A stretch of DNA of 64,000 bases from NCBI GenBank assembly GCA_030448225.1, contig JAUJNJ010000022.1, forward strand, positions 1 through 64,000. Reading direction: 5' to 3'. Both the position numbers and the translations under genes were made by a program. Positions within the stretch are counted from its first letter, which is position 1; every line of letters begins with the position of its first letter. This DNA comes from Phycisphaerae bacterium (GTDB lineage Bacteria; Planctomycetota; Phycisphaerae; Tepidisphaerales; Tepidisphaeraceae). Below are positions 27,783-40,103 of this stretch, piece by piece. The notes beneath the pieces were generated by a model that searched no databases, was not told the DNA's origin, and was given only the letters and a program-made list of their open reading frames with translations.

Positions 27783-30700
27783 TCACTGGCCGAGCTTCGT
27801 GCTGAGCAGCGGGAACTGCTTCTGCTCGACCTCGCGCTGGATGATGATCGTCGGGCGGACGAGGATCAGCAGGACGAACTCGTCCTTGGCGACCGAGTGG
27901 TTGGTGAACAGCCGCTTGAGGAACGGGATCTTGGACAGCACCGGCACGCCGGCCTCGACCTCGATCTCGCCGGCGATCGTCTGGCCGCCGAGCAGCAGCG
28001 TGCCGCCGTCGGGGACGCTGACGGTCGTGCGGATGTCGGTCAGCTGGATTTCCGGCTGCTGGATGATGCCGCTCGGCGCGTCGTTGGAGATCACGTCGAT
28101 CACGTCGTCATCGTCGTCGTTGGTCGTGTCGTTGTTCGTGCCGGTCTGGAACGTGAACTGCGCGAGCTGCACGAGCGTCGACAGCTGCGGGCGGAGCGTG
28201 AGCGTCACGTACTTGCGGTCCGAGCTGACGGTCGCCGCGACGTCCAGGACCACGCCGCTCTCGACCACGTCGATCGTCGGGTCGAACAGGGCGACGCCGG
28301 TGCCGACCTGCGGCGCGAGGTCGCTGACGTACGCCCGCTGGTTGGCGACGAGCACGTACGCCCGCTGGCCGTTGAACAGCGTGACGCGCGGGGCGGTGAC
28401 GAGGGTCGAGGTGCGGCTGGCCTGGGTGGCCCGCAGCAGCATGTTGACCTGGAAGTCGTCGAGGAACGTCGCCGCCGCCGTCAGGCCCTGCGCGGTCGCG
28501 CCGATGCTGCCGGGCACCGAGGTGGCCGGGCCGGTGGTGAACGTCGAGCTGTCGTTGTCGACGGTGATCTCGGAGAAGTTCGCGTCGTTGCCGGCGTCGG
28601 TGTTGAACACGAAGTCGACGTCGACGCCCACGTCCTCGAGGAAGTTGCGCTGGACCGTGAGGAAGCGGGCCTCGACGGTGACCTGGATCGCCCGGGTCTC
28701 GCGGAGCTGCTCGAGCAGGTTGACGAGCTGGCGCTGGTTCTCCGGCGTCTGGGTGACGATGAGCTGGCCGGAGAGCTCGCGGACCGCGCCGACCGAGCCG
28801 CCGTTGTCGCGCCAGCTGTCGGGGTCGACCGTCTCCTGGATGAGCTTGGTGATCTCCTCGACGAGTTCCTCGCGGGTCTTGAGGCCCTCCTCGTCCTCCT
28901 CGCTCTCGCTCTCGCCGCCGAACAGGCCCTGCCCGCCGCCGCCCCCGCCGCCGCCGCCGCCCCCGCCGCCGCCGCCGCTGCCGGAGGCGCTCTGGAGGCT
29001 GAAGTTCGGGGCGTCGGTGAAGTCGGGGACCTGCAGGATCAGGTCGCGGATGTCGTAGACGCGGGTCAGCGTGTTGCCGCTGAGGTCCTCGGCGGTCGAG
29101 ATCGTGATAACGCCCTCGTCGACCGTGTAGCCGAGCTTGTTCGTCTCGTCGCCGACGCTGTCGAGGATGATCCGCAGCGCCTTGCTGAACTTCACGTTCC
29201 GCAGGCGGGCCGTCACCGGCGCGTTGCGGTCGATGCCGGCGGCCTCGAGGGCGCGCCAGTTCACGAAGATGTTGGCGCTGCTGACGTCGCGGAGGAAGTC
29301 GACGACGTCGCTGAAGCCGACGCCCTCGAAGCTCAGCTCGGGCAGGGCCCGGTCGAGCTGGGCGATGACCGCCCGGTCCTCGGCCCGCTCGCCGCGCTCG
29401 GCCGAGGTCGTCTGCTCGCGGACCTGGCTGATGTCCGGCCAGTCGCTCGGGAACCGCAGGATGTCGTCGTACGGGATCTGCGCCTCGAGCGCGTTGTTGA
29501 GCTGGTTGGTCATCTCCCGGTCGAGGCGCTCCTCGAGCCGGGCCTGCTCGCTGAACTGGAGCTTGTCCAGCAGCAGCGGGCGGACGCCGACGGCGTAGTC
29601 GTTCGTCGGGTCGATGCTGACGATCTGCTCGACCACGCCCAGGGCCTGCTCGTAGCGCCCCTGGTCGCTCAACTCGCGGGCCTGGCGGACGAGCTGCGCG
29701 ACGGTGCGCTGGCGGTCCTCCTCGGCCTGCTGGCGCGCTCGGCGACGCGGCGGGCCGACTCCTCGTTCTGGTTGTTGATGTCGATCTCGCGGCGGCGGCT
29801 CCAACGCCTGGTCGTACTCCAGGCGGGCGTTGGCGAGCGTCGTGTCGAAGCCGTCGAGCTCGTCGGCCGTGAAGATCGCCGGGTTCTGGCGGCGGACGAG
29901 GTCGGCCTGGTTCGGCGCGGTGCGGCCGCGCGGAGTTCGGCCTCGTCGATCGGGCGGTTGGTGTTCTCCACCGCGGCGGTCACGCGCGCGCTCGGAGATG
30001 GCGGCGTCGAACCGGTACTGGATCTCCTGCCGCTGGGCCTCGATCTCCTCGGCGGCGCGGGTGAGGCGGTCGCCGGCGGCGGGACGCTCGGAGCGGAGCG
30101 TGAGCGTCTGCTCGAGGCCGGCCGACGCCTGCGCGTTGGTCGGGTCAAGCACCGTCGCCCGCTGGTACAGGTCGCGGGCCGTCACGGTGTCGCCGGCGGC
30201 CTGGGCGGTGCGGGCCTCGCGGACGAGGCGGGCGGCCTCGGCGACGTTCTGCGTGCGCTGGATCTCGTCGGGCGGGCGGCGCGTTCGAGTTCGGCCTGCG
30301 CGTCGGGGTCGGCCCCCTCGGGCACGACGACCGTCGGCTGGGCCTCGACCTGCGCCGAGACGTCCGCGTCGGCCGGGGCCGGGTCGGCGGGCGCGACCTC
30401 CACGGCGACGTCCGCCGGGGCGGGATCGGCGGGCGCCGGGTCGGCCGGCATCACCTCGACGGACGCGTCGGCGGGCGGCGCGTCGGCGGGGCGCGGGCTC
30501 GGTCGGCGCGACCTCCACCGTCGCGTCGGCCGGGGCCGGCTCGACGGGCTTCGGCGTCGGTCGCCGGCGGCGCGTCCTGGGCGATCTGGGCGGCCAGTTC
30601 GTCCTGCCGCCGCTGCTCTTCGGCGATCCGGGCGTTCTCCGCTTCCTGGCGGGCGAGGCGGCTGCTCCGTCTTGCGACGGTCGGCGGCCTCCTTCTTGTC

Positions 30701-31868
30701 CATCCGGGCGAGGTAGGTCTTGGGGCTGTCCTGGAACAGGCCGCGCGGACGGTAACCGGCCTGCTGGGCGGCGAGGAAGTACTCGCGGGCCGCGATCCAG
30801 TCGCCCTTGTCGTACGCCCGCCTTCCGGCGTCGTAGGCGGCGCGGCCGCTCATCTTGGGCGCTCGGCCTCGGCGGCGGCGTCGGCCGCGGCGGCGCGCCG
30901 CCGGCGGCGAGCGCCTCGGCGGCGGCGATCTGCTCGCGGGCCTTGGCCTTGGTGCCCTCGTCGGCGAACGCGTTGTTCGCCGCCGTGTTGTATCGGTCGG
31001 TCGCCTCGGCATAGCGGCCGGCGTCGAACGCCTCCTGGCCCATGCGGAACTGCTCGCGGGCGGCGCGGCGTTCGTCGGCGGCCTTCTTCGCGTCGCCGAG
31101 CGCGTCGGCCACGCGCATGTCGCTCGGCGTCGGGCATGCCGTCGGTCCGCACCTGCTGGAGCGTCTCCTGGGCCTCCTCGTACTGCCCCTTCTGGTACTG
31201 CTCGAGGCCGAAGCGCGCAGGAGCTCTTCGTTCGAGAACGTCGTCTCGCCGGCCGGCGCGTCGACGGCGGCGGCCGCCGGGGCGGCGTCGGCGTCGGACG
31301 GGGCGGCGTCGGACGGGGCCGGGTCGGCGGGCGTCACGTCGACCGCGGGCGGGTCGACTTGAGCCGGATCGACCGCGGGGTCGATCGGGCGCGGGCTCGA
31401 CCGGGGCCGGCTCGACGGGCGCGGGGGCGGCGTCGGCGGGCGCGGGCTCGATCTCGGTGGGCTGGGGAGCCGCATCGGCCGGGGCGGGATCGGCGGGCGG
31501 TCCGCGCGTCAGCCGGGGCCGCGTCGGCCGGCGCGGGCGCCGGGTCGGACGGGGCGGGGGCGGGGCCGCCGCCGATGTCGGCGGGCGGCGTGCCGATCTC
31601 GTCCTCGGCCGGGGCCTGCAGGAGCGTGCCGAGCGCGGGGATGCCGTCGGCGGCGGCCGCGGGCTCGGTCGACTCCTGGGCGTACAGCCGGGACAGCCCC
31701 GCGACGAGCGGGGTCGCCATCGCGGCCGCGAGGCTCAGGGCCGCCAACTGCCGGCGGCGCCGGCGGGCGGACGGGGGCCCGTGGTGCGGGACGAGCCCGG
31801 GGTGTGGGACGAGCCCGTGGTGCGGGCGGACGAAGCGACGGAACGATCGGACACGCGCTGAAGAACAC
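27783..31868 (-). CDS. Secretin (GspD/PilQ-like) with long TPR and Pro/Ala-rich N-terminal region, N-half frameshifted
   Basis: GTG at 31868 follows a strong AGGAGG. A membrane or signal segment (QLAALSLAAAMATPLVAG) and Ala/Pro/Asp-rich repeats follow. TPR-like helices come next (EQFRMGQEAFDAGRYAEATDRYNTAANNAFADEG and similar). Next are STN/N-domains (ALPELSFEGVGFSDVVDFLRDV). A linker of 15 consecutive Gly lies near 28931-28978. The secretin pore domain carries 'ETRAIQVTVEARFLTVQRNFLEDVGVDVDF' and 'VPVLSKIPFLKRLFTNHSVAKDEFVLLILVRP'. It would form the outer-membrane channel for pili or type II secretion. The part downstream of about 29700 is clean; upstream has several breaks. Total length is about 1360 residues. 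Confidence 0.88.
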
Positions 31869-33183
31869 AGCGTTCCTCCTAAGACGGGACCCGGTGGGCT
31901 CTGGTACCCGGACCCGGCTTGGTTACCCGGACGCACGCCACTGCGGCCGGTCAAACTGGCGCGAGGCAGCGGGCCTTTTCTGGCCGACGCTCCTCCGGAA
32001 GCTACCGACGAACAGACATGACGACCAGCGCGTGGGCCGCGATCCGGCCCGGCGGCGCGACGCGGTCTCGGGAGGGGCGAGCCCTCCCGTCGACGTGGTC
32101 ACGCGGCCTGAGCGGAATGCGGTTTGGGACGGATCGTCGGGGCATGCGCGGGAGAACCGGTCTGGTGCAAAATCACGAGGGATGGCCGGCGGCGAATCCG
32201 TTGCCGGGCGGCGCCCTTCTGGTGTCGAACACGGTCACGCGGGGAAGCTCGCCCGGTGGCGCCCTGCTTCCCTCGTCCGGCGGCCATGGGTCGTGGGCCG
32301 GGAGTTGAACAACTGTCGGATGTCCGAGGTCGGGGTCTCGTTTCACGCGGGCGGCAGCGGCGAACTGCGACCCGCGGGGCGAATCCTAACCCGGCCCGCG
32401 GCACGCCGGTAACTTTTGGCACCTGCGCGCCATGCGCCAGGACCGCGGGGCACGTTCTTATCCGCCGTCGCACCCGCCGTCGCGACGCGCGCCCCCGGCC
32501 GCCCCGCTTTCCGGGCGGCCCCCGGCGCGAAACACGCCGCGTCTCGTCTCGGACTGCTTGGACGTCGGTGGGCACCCGATGGCGAAGCCACGGCCGCCGC
32601 GACGGCCCGCGCCTCGTTCGACCCGAGCCCGCGGGGGGCCGGGACGAAACACGACGCGGCTGATCGCGACGGAGGACCGGTGCGAGGGAGCGAGTCGACG
32701 CCCCGCAGAGGAGAGCAAACACGTCCCCGAACCGCCGCCCGGGTCGCCCTGATCCGACCCGCTCGAACCCGCCTGCCCGTCAGCACCTCCGGCCGTTTTG
32801 CGGCACGGCGGTCTGGCGAGCGGCGGGAAGTCTAGCAAAGCCCTACGCCGTTGCAAATAAAATCGTCCGTCCCAGCGGTGCGGGATGAATGATCAAGCCC
32901 TGTGCTGGCGCGGCCGTTTTTATCGGAAATCGCCGGTGTTTTTGGCGTCCGTCGGGGGCGACGCGCGAGGCGGTGGCTGGCGCGTGCGCGAGCGGCGCGA
33001 AAGGCCGAATCGTGACGCGCGAGGGGACGGCACCGACGACGCGCGGCGCCGACGTTCCGTCGTTCTGCGCCCGGGCCAAAGGGCCGGGGGTGAAAGACAT
33101 GGGTCGGGGAGAGTGCCTCGGCGACGCACGCGATATGCGGTGCGGACTCGGCAAGACGGTGCCCCGGACTCGCGTCGCGGTGC
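31869..33183. other. Large gene-free region upstream of the secretin gene
   Basis: About 1.3 kb lacks a credible gene; frames on both strands are Arg/Pro-rich with no motifs. Around 32845-32945 composition drops to AT-rich words (TTGCAAATAAAATCGTCC, CGGTGTTTTTGGCGTCC), which may mark promoters. A weak hairpin, GGGCCAAAGGGCC, lies at about 33073-33085. The end of the region holds the dispersed hairpin element at 33184. Confidence 0.4.
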
Positions 33184-33211
33184 CTCGGCCCTTCGGGCCG
33201 GCCGCGAAACG
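33184..33211 (+). repeat. Dispersed hairpin element, copy 1
   Basis: A 28-base sequence with the hairpin CGGCCC-TTC-GGGCCG followed by GCCGCGAAACG. It is identical to 45695-45722. It lies 26 bp past the stop of the minus-strand gene at 33237. See the finding on the dispersed element. Confidence 0.75.
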
Positions 33212-33236
33212 ATGGGTGGATCGAGCGACGAACGAC

Positions 33237-33920
33237 TCACGCGCTCGGGCCGCGCAGGTCGTCGCGGACGTACGCGGGCAGGTGGGCGACGAACGCCTCG
33301 ATCGCATCGATGACGCGAGGCAGTTGCGTCGCCGGGTAGCGGCCGGCGCGGGTGCGCACGACGCGGGGGCCGCCGAGTTCCCACCGGTCCGGCTCGAGGG
33401 ACAGGAGGTACTCGATCATTTGCGGGTGGATGATGTCGTACGCGCGCCGTCGGTCGTCGCTCGTGACGTGGTAGCGGGTGCTGAACGCCTCGGACTCGAA
33501 GTTCAGGTCGTCGAACCCGAGCACCGACGCGACGCGGTCTGCCACCCCCTCCGGCCGGATCACGAGGCGCGGGAACGACAGCGCCGGCAGCCGCGCCGCG
33601 ACGACGCCGTAGTGGTGCGTGCGGCGGTTCTTGCCGCTGCCGGTCTCGAACCGGTAGTCGAACAGCTCCCACACGACCTCCCCCCGCCGCCCGGTCACGT
33701 AGTTCGACGCCCGCCGGCCGCGGCCCTTGCCGAACGGCTCGAAGTCGGCCAGCGCCGCGAGCAGGTCGTCGGGGACGTGTTCGCGGAACTCCCACCCCTG
33801 GGACGCGGCCCACGCGCCCAACTCCTCGCGGCGCTTCTTCGCCGACAGGACGCTCAGGACGATGATCGCGCCCGCGGCCAGGACGAAGAACCCGACGATC
33901 AGGAACGGGAAATATTCCAT
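33237..33920 (-). CDS. Membrane-anchored hypothetical protein (DUF3137-like layout), 227 aa
   Basis: The N-terminal helix (MEYFPFLIVGFFVLAAGAIIVLSVL) anchors a cytoplasmic-looking domain. It begins 'KKRREELGAWAASQGWEF', then has 'SNYVTGRRGEVVWELFDYRFETGSGKNRRTHHYGVV', 'VIRPEGVADRVASVLGFDDLNFESEAFS', and 'YDIIHPQMIEYLLSLEP'. The order 'WELFDYRFET...', 'FESEAFSxxY' and 'HPxMIEYLL' matches a recurrent bacterial family of unknown role, similar in layout to DUF3137. The frame is clean. It lies 30 bp after the next gene on the same strand, so they may be co-transcribed. Confidence 0.7.
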   Translation of the reverse strand: MEYFPFLIVGFFVLAAGAIIVLSVLSAKKRREELGAWAASQGWEFREHVPDDLLAALADFEPFGKGRGRRASNYVTGRRGEVVWELFDYRFETGSGKNRRTHHYGVVAARLPALSFPRLVIRPEGVADRVASVLGFDDLNFESEAFSTRYHVTSDDRRRAYDIIHPQMIEYLLSLEPDRWELGGPRVVRTRAGRYPATQLPRVIDAIEAFVAHLPAYVRDDLRGPSA

Positions 33921-33950
33921 GCGTGTGATCGTACCAACCCGCGTGCGGCC

Positions 33951-34595
33951 TCACGCGAGCCCGGGGACGGTCGCGCGGTCGGCTTGGCTCCACTTGCCGC
34001 GCAGTTGCCGCGCGGCCCGGTTGAATGCGACGGCGAAGCGGATCAGCAGGTAGAGGCTCCAGAGCAGGAAGAGGAACGACACGACGCTCAGCAGCAACAT
34101 CATGGCGAGCCACACGGCCGACCGGTTCATCCAGTACGGGCTCAACCCGAGCGACGTGCCGTACGCGGCAATAAACGAGAATACGCCGCAATAGACGAAC
34201 GACAGCGCCGCGCCGACCCCGACGATCGTGCAGTGCTCGGCGAGGTGGGCGCTGCGGGCGCGCCTGGCGAGCCCGCGGAGCTGGCGGAACAGCAGCAGCG
34301 GGAGCGGCGCCGTGCCGACCGTCGCCAGCGCAGCCGCCGCGAAACCGATTGCGGACATCCCGAAGCCGGCCGTCCAGGACGGGACGGTGAAAGCGGCGAC
34401 GCTCAACTCGGCGTATGCGTGGAACAGCGCGAGGGCGACCAGCGGGACCATCGCCGCGACCCGCAGCGCCCGCCGCAGGCGGCGGTCCGCCCCGTCGGCC
34501 GGCGCGTATCCCTCCGGCGACGTCAGCATGAACGCGGCGATCAGCAACACCACCGCGGCCAGGTCGAGGAGGTCAACGGGCTCCTGAGCCATCAT
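33951..34595 (-). CDS. Multi-pass membrane protein, 214 aa
   Basis: Hydrophobic segments (LLDLAAVVLLIAAFML, RVAAMVPLVALALFHAYAEL, IGFAAAALATVGTAPLPLLLF, IVGVGAALSFVYCGVFSFIAAY, WLAMMLLLSVVSFLFLLWSLYLLIRFAVAF) indicate five or six helices. Basic loops lie between them. No catalytic motif is visible. The ATGATGG start overlaps the stop of the upstream zinc-ribbon gene (CGATGA), so the pair is translationally coupled and probably works together. The function is unknown. Confidence 0.7.
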   Translation of the reverse strand: MMAQEPVDLLDLAAVVLLIAAFMLTSPEGYAPADGADRRLRRALRVAAMVPLVALALFHAYAELSVAAFTVPSWTAGFGMSAIGFAAAALATVGTAPLPLLLFRQLRGLARRARSAHLAEHCTIVGVGAALSFVYCGVFSFIAAYGTSLGLSPYWMNRSAVWLAMMLLLSVVSFLFLLWSLYLLIRFAVAFNRAARQLRGKWSQADRATVPGLA

Positions 34596-34986
34596 CGACA
34601 GTCGGACCAGTCGGTACCACGTGATCCCGGCCGGCGCGCGACGAAGCGACCGTAGACGTGCTCCGTCAACGCCATCAGCAGCGGCACCACGAACGGCGCG
34701 GACAACACGATCAGGATCGCCAGCAGCACGAGGTTCGCCCCGCGCGCGCGATGCGGGCGAGCCAACGCGGGCGGGTGTCGTGGAGTTCGTCGCTCACGCG
34801 GCGGCTGCGCTCGGCGAGCAGGCCGCACTCGGGGCAGGGCTGGTCGTCGGCGATCCCGTGCAGCACGTAGCCGCACCGGTAGCACGTCCCCTGGGCCTCG
34901 GTCACCGGCACCGCGTACTGCAGCGACGCCGGCGCGACGGGATCGACGGTGGCGACGGGCGCGCGTGTTTCCATCTCGACTCCCAT
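34592..34986 (-). CDS. Zinc-ribbon membrane protein, one frame break
   Basis: Start at ATG 34986, or better ATG 34974 (METRAPVATV), which has GGAG five bases upstream. The zinc ribbon is 'CYRCGYVLHGIADDQPCPECG'. Then comes 'RVSDELHDTRPRWLARIAR', one frame break near 34745, and a helix 'NLVLLAILIVLSAPFVVPLLMAL'. The ending is GRFVARRPGSRGTDWSDCR with TGA at 34592. It resembles the zinc-ribbon copies at 21.1-22.3 kb but has the ribbon at the N-terminus. Its stop overlaps the next gene. Confidence 0.68.
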
Positions 34987-35218
34987 GAATTGGCGGCGGC
35001 GACGACGACGACGGCGGCGTCGCGCCGACGGGGCGAACCCGACCCGCGCGATCGACCCTCCGCCGCTGCCGTCAGCCGCGGGCAACACTTGATAGCCGCG
35101 GACGGCAGTCCGCCGGTCCTTCACACACCAACGCGCGCCCCTCGCAGCACCGCCGCGCGACCGGCGGCGGGCCCGCGTCATTGTCAGCACCCGCCGCGAG
35201 CGGTACAACGGTCGGCCG

Positions 35219-36654
<1,436 letters not shown>

Positions 36655-37043
36655 TCCCGCGCCCGCGGCGGCCCGCTCCACACGGCGGCGGGCGTCCTCT
36701 TCAAAACTTAGCGCGGATCGGGAGCGACGCACTCGTCGTTTCGTTCTGAGCTTCAACCGGTCAACGCGCCACCGACCGCTGCTCGATCTACCTGCAATCG
36801 AACGGCCTGGCTCGTCCCTGTTCGCCCCACAACCCCCAGCTTTCGGGGCGGCAGGACGAACGGCGTGAAATCCCTAGGAAGTGGACGCAGTAAGCAAGTT
36901 GTCGGCGTCCGTACCCCGCGCGTATGCTGCCGCTCCGGATTCCCACACGCATCGTAACGGCCATTTATTTGAGGCCGCCGCGACGGCCGTGCGTTACGCG
37001 CACGGGCCCGGGCCCGAGGCCACCAGGGAGGGTAGAACTCTTG
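36655..37043. other. Gene-free spacer, 389 bp
   Basis: No gene or long repeat was seen between the CNNM gene and the secreted glycosidase gene. It contains a GGGAGGG ribosome site at 37028-37034 for the latter. The start ATG at 37044 follows GGGAGGG plus GTAGAACTCTT. Confidence 0.4.
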
Positions 37044-39725
37044 ATGTTGATCGAACGCTTAGAAGGCCGCCGCCTGTTCGCCTCCGTCGCCGGCGCGCTC
37101 GTGCAGTGGCAGCCGATGACGGTCGACTTCGACGGCCCGCGGGCGAGCGAGTCGTCGTCGTCGCCCAACCCGTTCCTCGACTACCGCCTGCAGGTCACGT
37201 TCCGCCACGCCGGCACGGGCCGGACGTACAACGTCCCCGGCTTCTTCGACGGCGACGGCCGCGGCGGCGGGACGGGCACCGTGTGGCGCGCCCGCTTCAC
37301 CCCCGACGCGCCGGGCGAGTGGTCGTACGCCGCCTCGTTCCGCAAGGGGGACGACGTCGCCGTCAGCACGAGCGCGACCGCCGGCACCGCCGCGAGCTTC
37401 AACGGCGAGGCCGGCACGTTCGCCGTCGCGCCCCGCGACGCCGCCGCGCCGGGGTTCATGAAGTGGGGCCGGCTCGAGTACGTCGGCGGGCACTATTACA
37501 AGTTCCGCGACGGCTCCTACTGGACCAAGACCGGCACCGACAGCCCGGAGAACTTCCTCGGCTACGAGGGCTTCGACGGCACGCCCGACGCCACCCACGA
37601 CTACGCGCCCCACGTCCGCGACTGGGACCCCGGCGACCCGGACTGGAACGACGGCGACGGCAAGGGCATCGTCGGCGCGATCAACTACCTCTCCAGCCGC
37701 GGCGTCAACAGCCTGTACATGGTGATGATGAACGTCGGCGGCGACGGCGGCGACACCTACCCGTTCCTCCCCGTCGACGAACCCGGCGGCTCCGAGCGCA
37801 ACGACAACACCCACTACGACCTGTCGAAACTCCGCCAGTGGAACACCGTGTTCGAGCACGCGCAGGAGTCCGGGCTGCTCCTGCACATGGTGCTGACCGA
37901 GACCGAGGAGGCGAACAAGCGCGAGCTCGACGACGCGTCGCTCGGCGACGAGCGCAAGCTCTACTACCGCGAGCTCGTGGCGCGCTTCGGCCACCACAAC
38001 GCGATCCAGTGGAACATCGCCGAGGAGTTCGACCACAAGCTCGACCTCGGCGCCGACAAGGTGAAGGACTTCGCCGAGTACCTGCAGGCCGTCGACCCGT
38101 ACGACCACCCGATCACCGTCATGCCGCGGAACGACCCGACCGGGAAGTTCGACCCGTTCCTCGGCGACGACCGCTTCAGCGCCACCGCGTTCCAGCTCGA
38201 CGAGGGGAGCGGCACCGGCGGGCACGGCAACACGATCGAGAAGTGGCGGCGCCGCACCGCCGACGCCGGCCGCCCGCTCCCGATCTTCAGCGACGAGCCG
38301 CGGCTGACGACCGAGGACAACCAGTCGGCGCAGCGCAAGGAACTGCTCTGGCCCACGCTCCTCTCGGGTGGCGGGATCGAGTTCATCACCGCCAAGTACG
38401 AGGACGACCTCACGTTCCAGGACTTCCGCCCGTTCGACGACCTGTGGCGCTGGGGCGGCATCGCCCGCACTTTTCTGGAGGACAACCTGCCGTTCTGGGA
38501 GATGGAGCCGGACGACGATCTGCTGTCCGGCGAGACCGAGTCGGAGATGGGCTGGGGCCAGGTGATGGCGAAGGAGGGCGAGGTCTACGCCGTCTACTTC
38601 CCCGACGCCAGCGACACCGGCACGCTCGACCTGGGCGACGCCACCGGTGACCTGAGCCTCCGCTGGTTCGACCCGCGCGCCGGCGCGTTCGTCGGCGAGG
38701 CCGAGACGATCGAAGGGGGCGACGAGGTCGACCTGCCCGCCCCGCCGTCGTCGCGCTCGCAGGACTGGGTGGCGCTGATCGAGGGCGGCCCGGTCGCGCC
38801 GCCGAACGAGGCGCCGCGCGCGGACGCCGGCCCGGACCTGTCGGTCACGCTGCCGGCGGCCGCCACGCTCGACGGCACCGTGACCGACGCCGACGGCCCG
38901 CCCGCCGGCGGCGAGGCGGCGGTCCGGTGGACGACGGTCAGCGGCCCCGGCGACGTCGCGTTCGACGACGCCGCGTCGATCGACACGTCCGCCACGTTCG
39001 CCGAGCCCGGCACCTACGTGCTGCGCCTGACGGCCGACGACGGCACGCAGTCCGACTCGAGCAACGTCACCGTCACCGTCGCCCCGCCGGTGGTCGCCAC
39101 GCCCACGCCGACCCCGACGCCGACCCCGACCCCGACGCCGACGCCGACGCCCACGCCCACGCCCACGCCCACGCCCACGCCGACGCCGACGCCGCCACCG
39201 ACGCCGACGCCGACGCCGCCGACGCCGACCCCGAGTCCTACGCCGACGCCCACACCGACGCCGAGCCCGACGCCCACGCCCACCGAGCCGCCGGCGCAGG
39301 AGTTCTCCGCGCTGCCCGTGAAGCAGGGCCGGCGCGACGCGTCGGAGGTGGTCGCCGACGGCGCGGCCGACGGCGGGTCGTTCGTCCGCCTCAGTGGGCC
39401 GAAGCCGAAGGGCCAGGTCACCTACGCCCTGCGCGGCCTCGACCCCGGCACGTACAGCCTGAAGGTTCGCGTCCAGAAGGACGTCGGCGGCGGCATGCTC
39501 CAGATCTTCTCGCCGCAGGGCCGCAAGGCGATGGCGAAGCGGGGCGCGGTCTCGCTCGCGTCGGCGGCGGGGCCGGAGTTCGTCGACGTCGACCTCGGCA
39601 CGTTCGAGGTCACCGGCAGCAAGAAGCGCGACCGCGCCCTGCGCCTGCGGATCGTCGGCGACCAAGCCGCCGGCGATGGCTTCACCCTCGGCCTCGACTC
39701 GCTGAGCCTCACGCGGCTGACCTAG
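37044..39725 (+). CDS. Large secreted putative glycoside hydrolase with DUF5060-like domain, PKD-like domain and Pro-Thr linker
   Basis: The 893-residue protein starts [20 protein letters not shown], a planctomycete LEPR-XLL-type N-terminus. A DUF5060-like beta domain (about 15-130) follows, then a TIM-barrel-like DUF4038-type region (about 140-555). Candidate catalytic acidic residues lie in '[13 protein letters not shown]' and '[13 protein letters not shown]'. After this come a PKD-type domain ([20 protein letters not shown]) near 590-680, an unbroken (PT)n linker (about 690-765), and a C-terminal beta domain ([29 protein letters not shown]). It probably acts on a plant or algal polysaccharide; the substrate is unknown. 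There is no frame break, unlike many neighbours. A ribosome site GGGAGGG precedes the ATG. Confidence 0.85.
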   Translation: MLIERLEGRRLFASVAGALVQWQPMTVDFDGPRASESSSSPNPFLDYRLQVTFRHAGTGRTYNVPGFFDGDGRGGGTGTVWRARFTPDAPGEWSYAASFRKGDDVAVSTSATAGTAASFNGEAGTFAVAPRDAAAPGFMKWGRLEYVGGHYYKFRDGSYWTKTGTDSPENFLGYEGFDGTPDATHDYAPHVRDWDPGDPDWNDGDGKGIVGAINYLSSRGVNSLYMVMMNVGGDGGDTYPFLPVDEPGGSERNDNTHYDLSKLRQWNTVFEHAQESGLLLHMVLTETEEANKRELDDASLGDERKLYYRELVARFGHHNAIQWNIAEEFDHKLDLGADKVKDFAEYLQAVDPYDHPITVMPRNDPTGKFDPFLGDDRFSATAFQLDEGSGTGGHGNTIEKWRRRTADAGRPLPIFSDEPRLTTEDNQSAQRKELLWPTLLSGGGIEFITAKYEDDLTFQDFRPFDDLWRWGGIARTFLEDNLPFWEMEPDDDLLSGETESEMGWGQVMAKEGEVYAVYFPDASDTGTLDLGDATGDLSLRWFDPRAGAFVGEAETIEGGDEVDLPAPPSSRSQDWVALIEGGPVAPPNEAPRADAGPDLSVTLPAAATLDGTVTDADGPPAGGEAAVRWTTVSGPGDVAFDDAASIDTSATFAEPGTYVLRLTADDGTQSDSSNVTVTVAPPVVATPTPTPTPTPTPTPTPTPTPTPTPTPTPTPTPPPTPTPTPPTPTPSPTPTPTPTPSPTPTPTEPPAQEFSALPVKQGRRDASEVVADGAADGGSFVRLSGPKPKGQVTYALRGLDPGTYSLKVRVQKDVGGGMLQIFSPQGRKAMAKRGAVSLASAAGPEFVDVDLGTFEVTGSKKRDRALRLRIVGDQAAGDGFTLGLDSLSLTRLT
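39100..39290 (+). repeat. In-frame ACGCC-type repeat encoding a (Pro-Thr)n linker
   Basis: About 190 bases of six-base units (ACGCCG, ACCCCG, ACGCCC) encode alternating Thr-Pro with a few Ser. It lies inside the glycosidase gene between the PKD-like domain and the C-terminal domain. Reading-frame integrity is kept throughout, so the repeat is coding. Confidence 0.85.
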
Positions 39726-39729
39726 CGCG

Positions 39730-39859
39730 CGTCTCGCAACCTGCCCGGCAGCGGCGATGTCCGCGTCGCCACGGGTTGCGAGACGGCCGGCGGGCCGGCC
39801 GGACGCCGATCAAAGTGCTGCGATGCTGCGGCGCCGTCCGCACGGGTTGCAAACCCGTG
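39730..39859. promoter_or_regulatory. Two hairpins after the glycosidase gene
   Basis: CGTCTCGCAACC (39730-39741) pairs with GGTTGCGAGACG (39773-39784) around a 31-base loop. A second, short hairpin CACGGGTT / AACCCGTG lies at 39841-39859 with loop GCA. Neither has a T run, but the first begins right after the stop codon and may end the transcript. Confidence 0.5.
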
Positions 39860-40103
39860 TCACCCGATCCGCGCGCGGGGACGGCATCGCGGGCGCGTGC
39901 GGTTTCGCCGCACCGCGGCGCGAGCCCGCGCGGGACGCGAACGGAATCCGCATGGGCACCGGGGCGACGGGAAAGGCGCGCGTCCGAAGAATCGGTGAAG
40001 CACCCGCGGGGGAAACGACGCCCGACCTCGTGATTCGCACGAAGCAGTAAGGCCCGCCGCGCGCGATCGGGTCGCTCGGGCGGACGGCGGGCGACCGCCG
40101 CCC

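Noticed and set aside
27657..30716. Very long plus-strand open frame opposite the secretin gene
   Set aside because: Its product is Arg/Leu/Val-rich, without motifs. The minus strand carries a recognised secretin over the same bases. High GC makes antisense frames open.
16555..33091. Shared 13-base string GGGGGTGAAAGAC at 16555 and 33079
   Set aside because: A match this short is expected by chance in 64 kb; no wider similarity surrounds it.
31869..33183. Riboswitch upstream of the secretin gene
   Set aside because: GC-rich hairpins such as CCGGGTAACC exist, but I could not match any known riboswitch core on either strand.
39100..39290. Possible CRISPR or satellite array
   Set aside because: Six-base units without spacers, in frame inside a gene and encoding a Pro-Thr linker.
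37059..39665. Long minus-strand open frame opposite the glycosidase gene
   Set aside because: Arg/Val/Gly-rich shadow of the plus-strand secreted protein, whose domains and repeat linker are clear.
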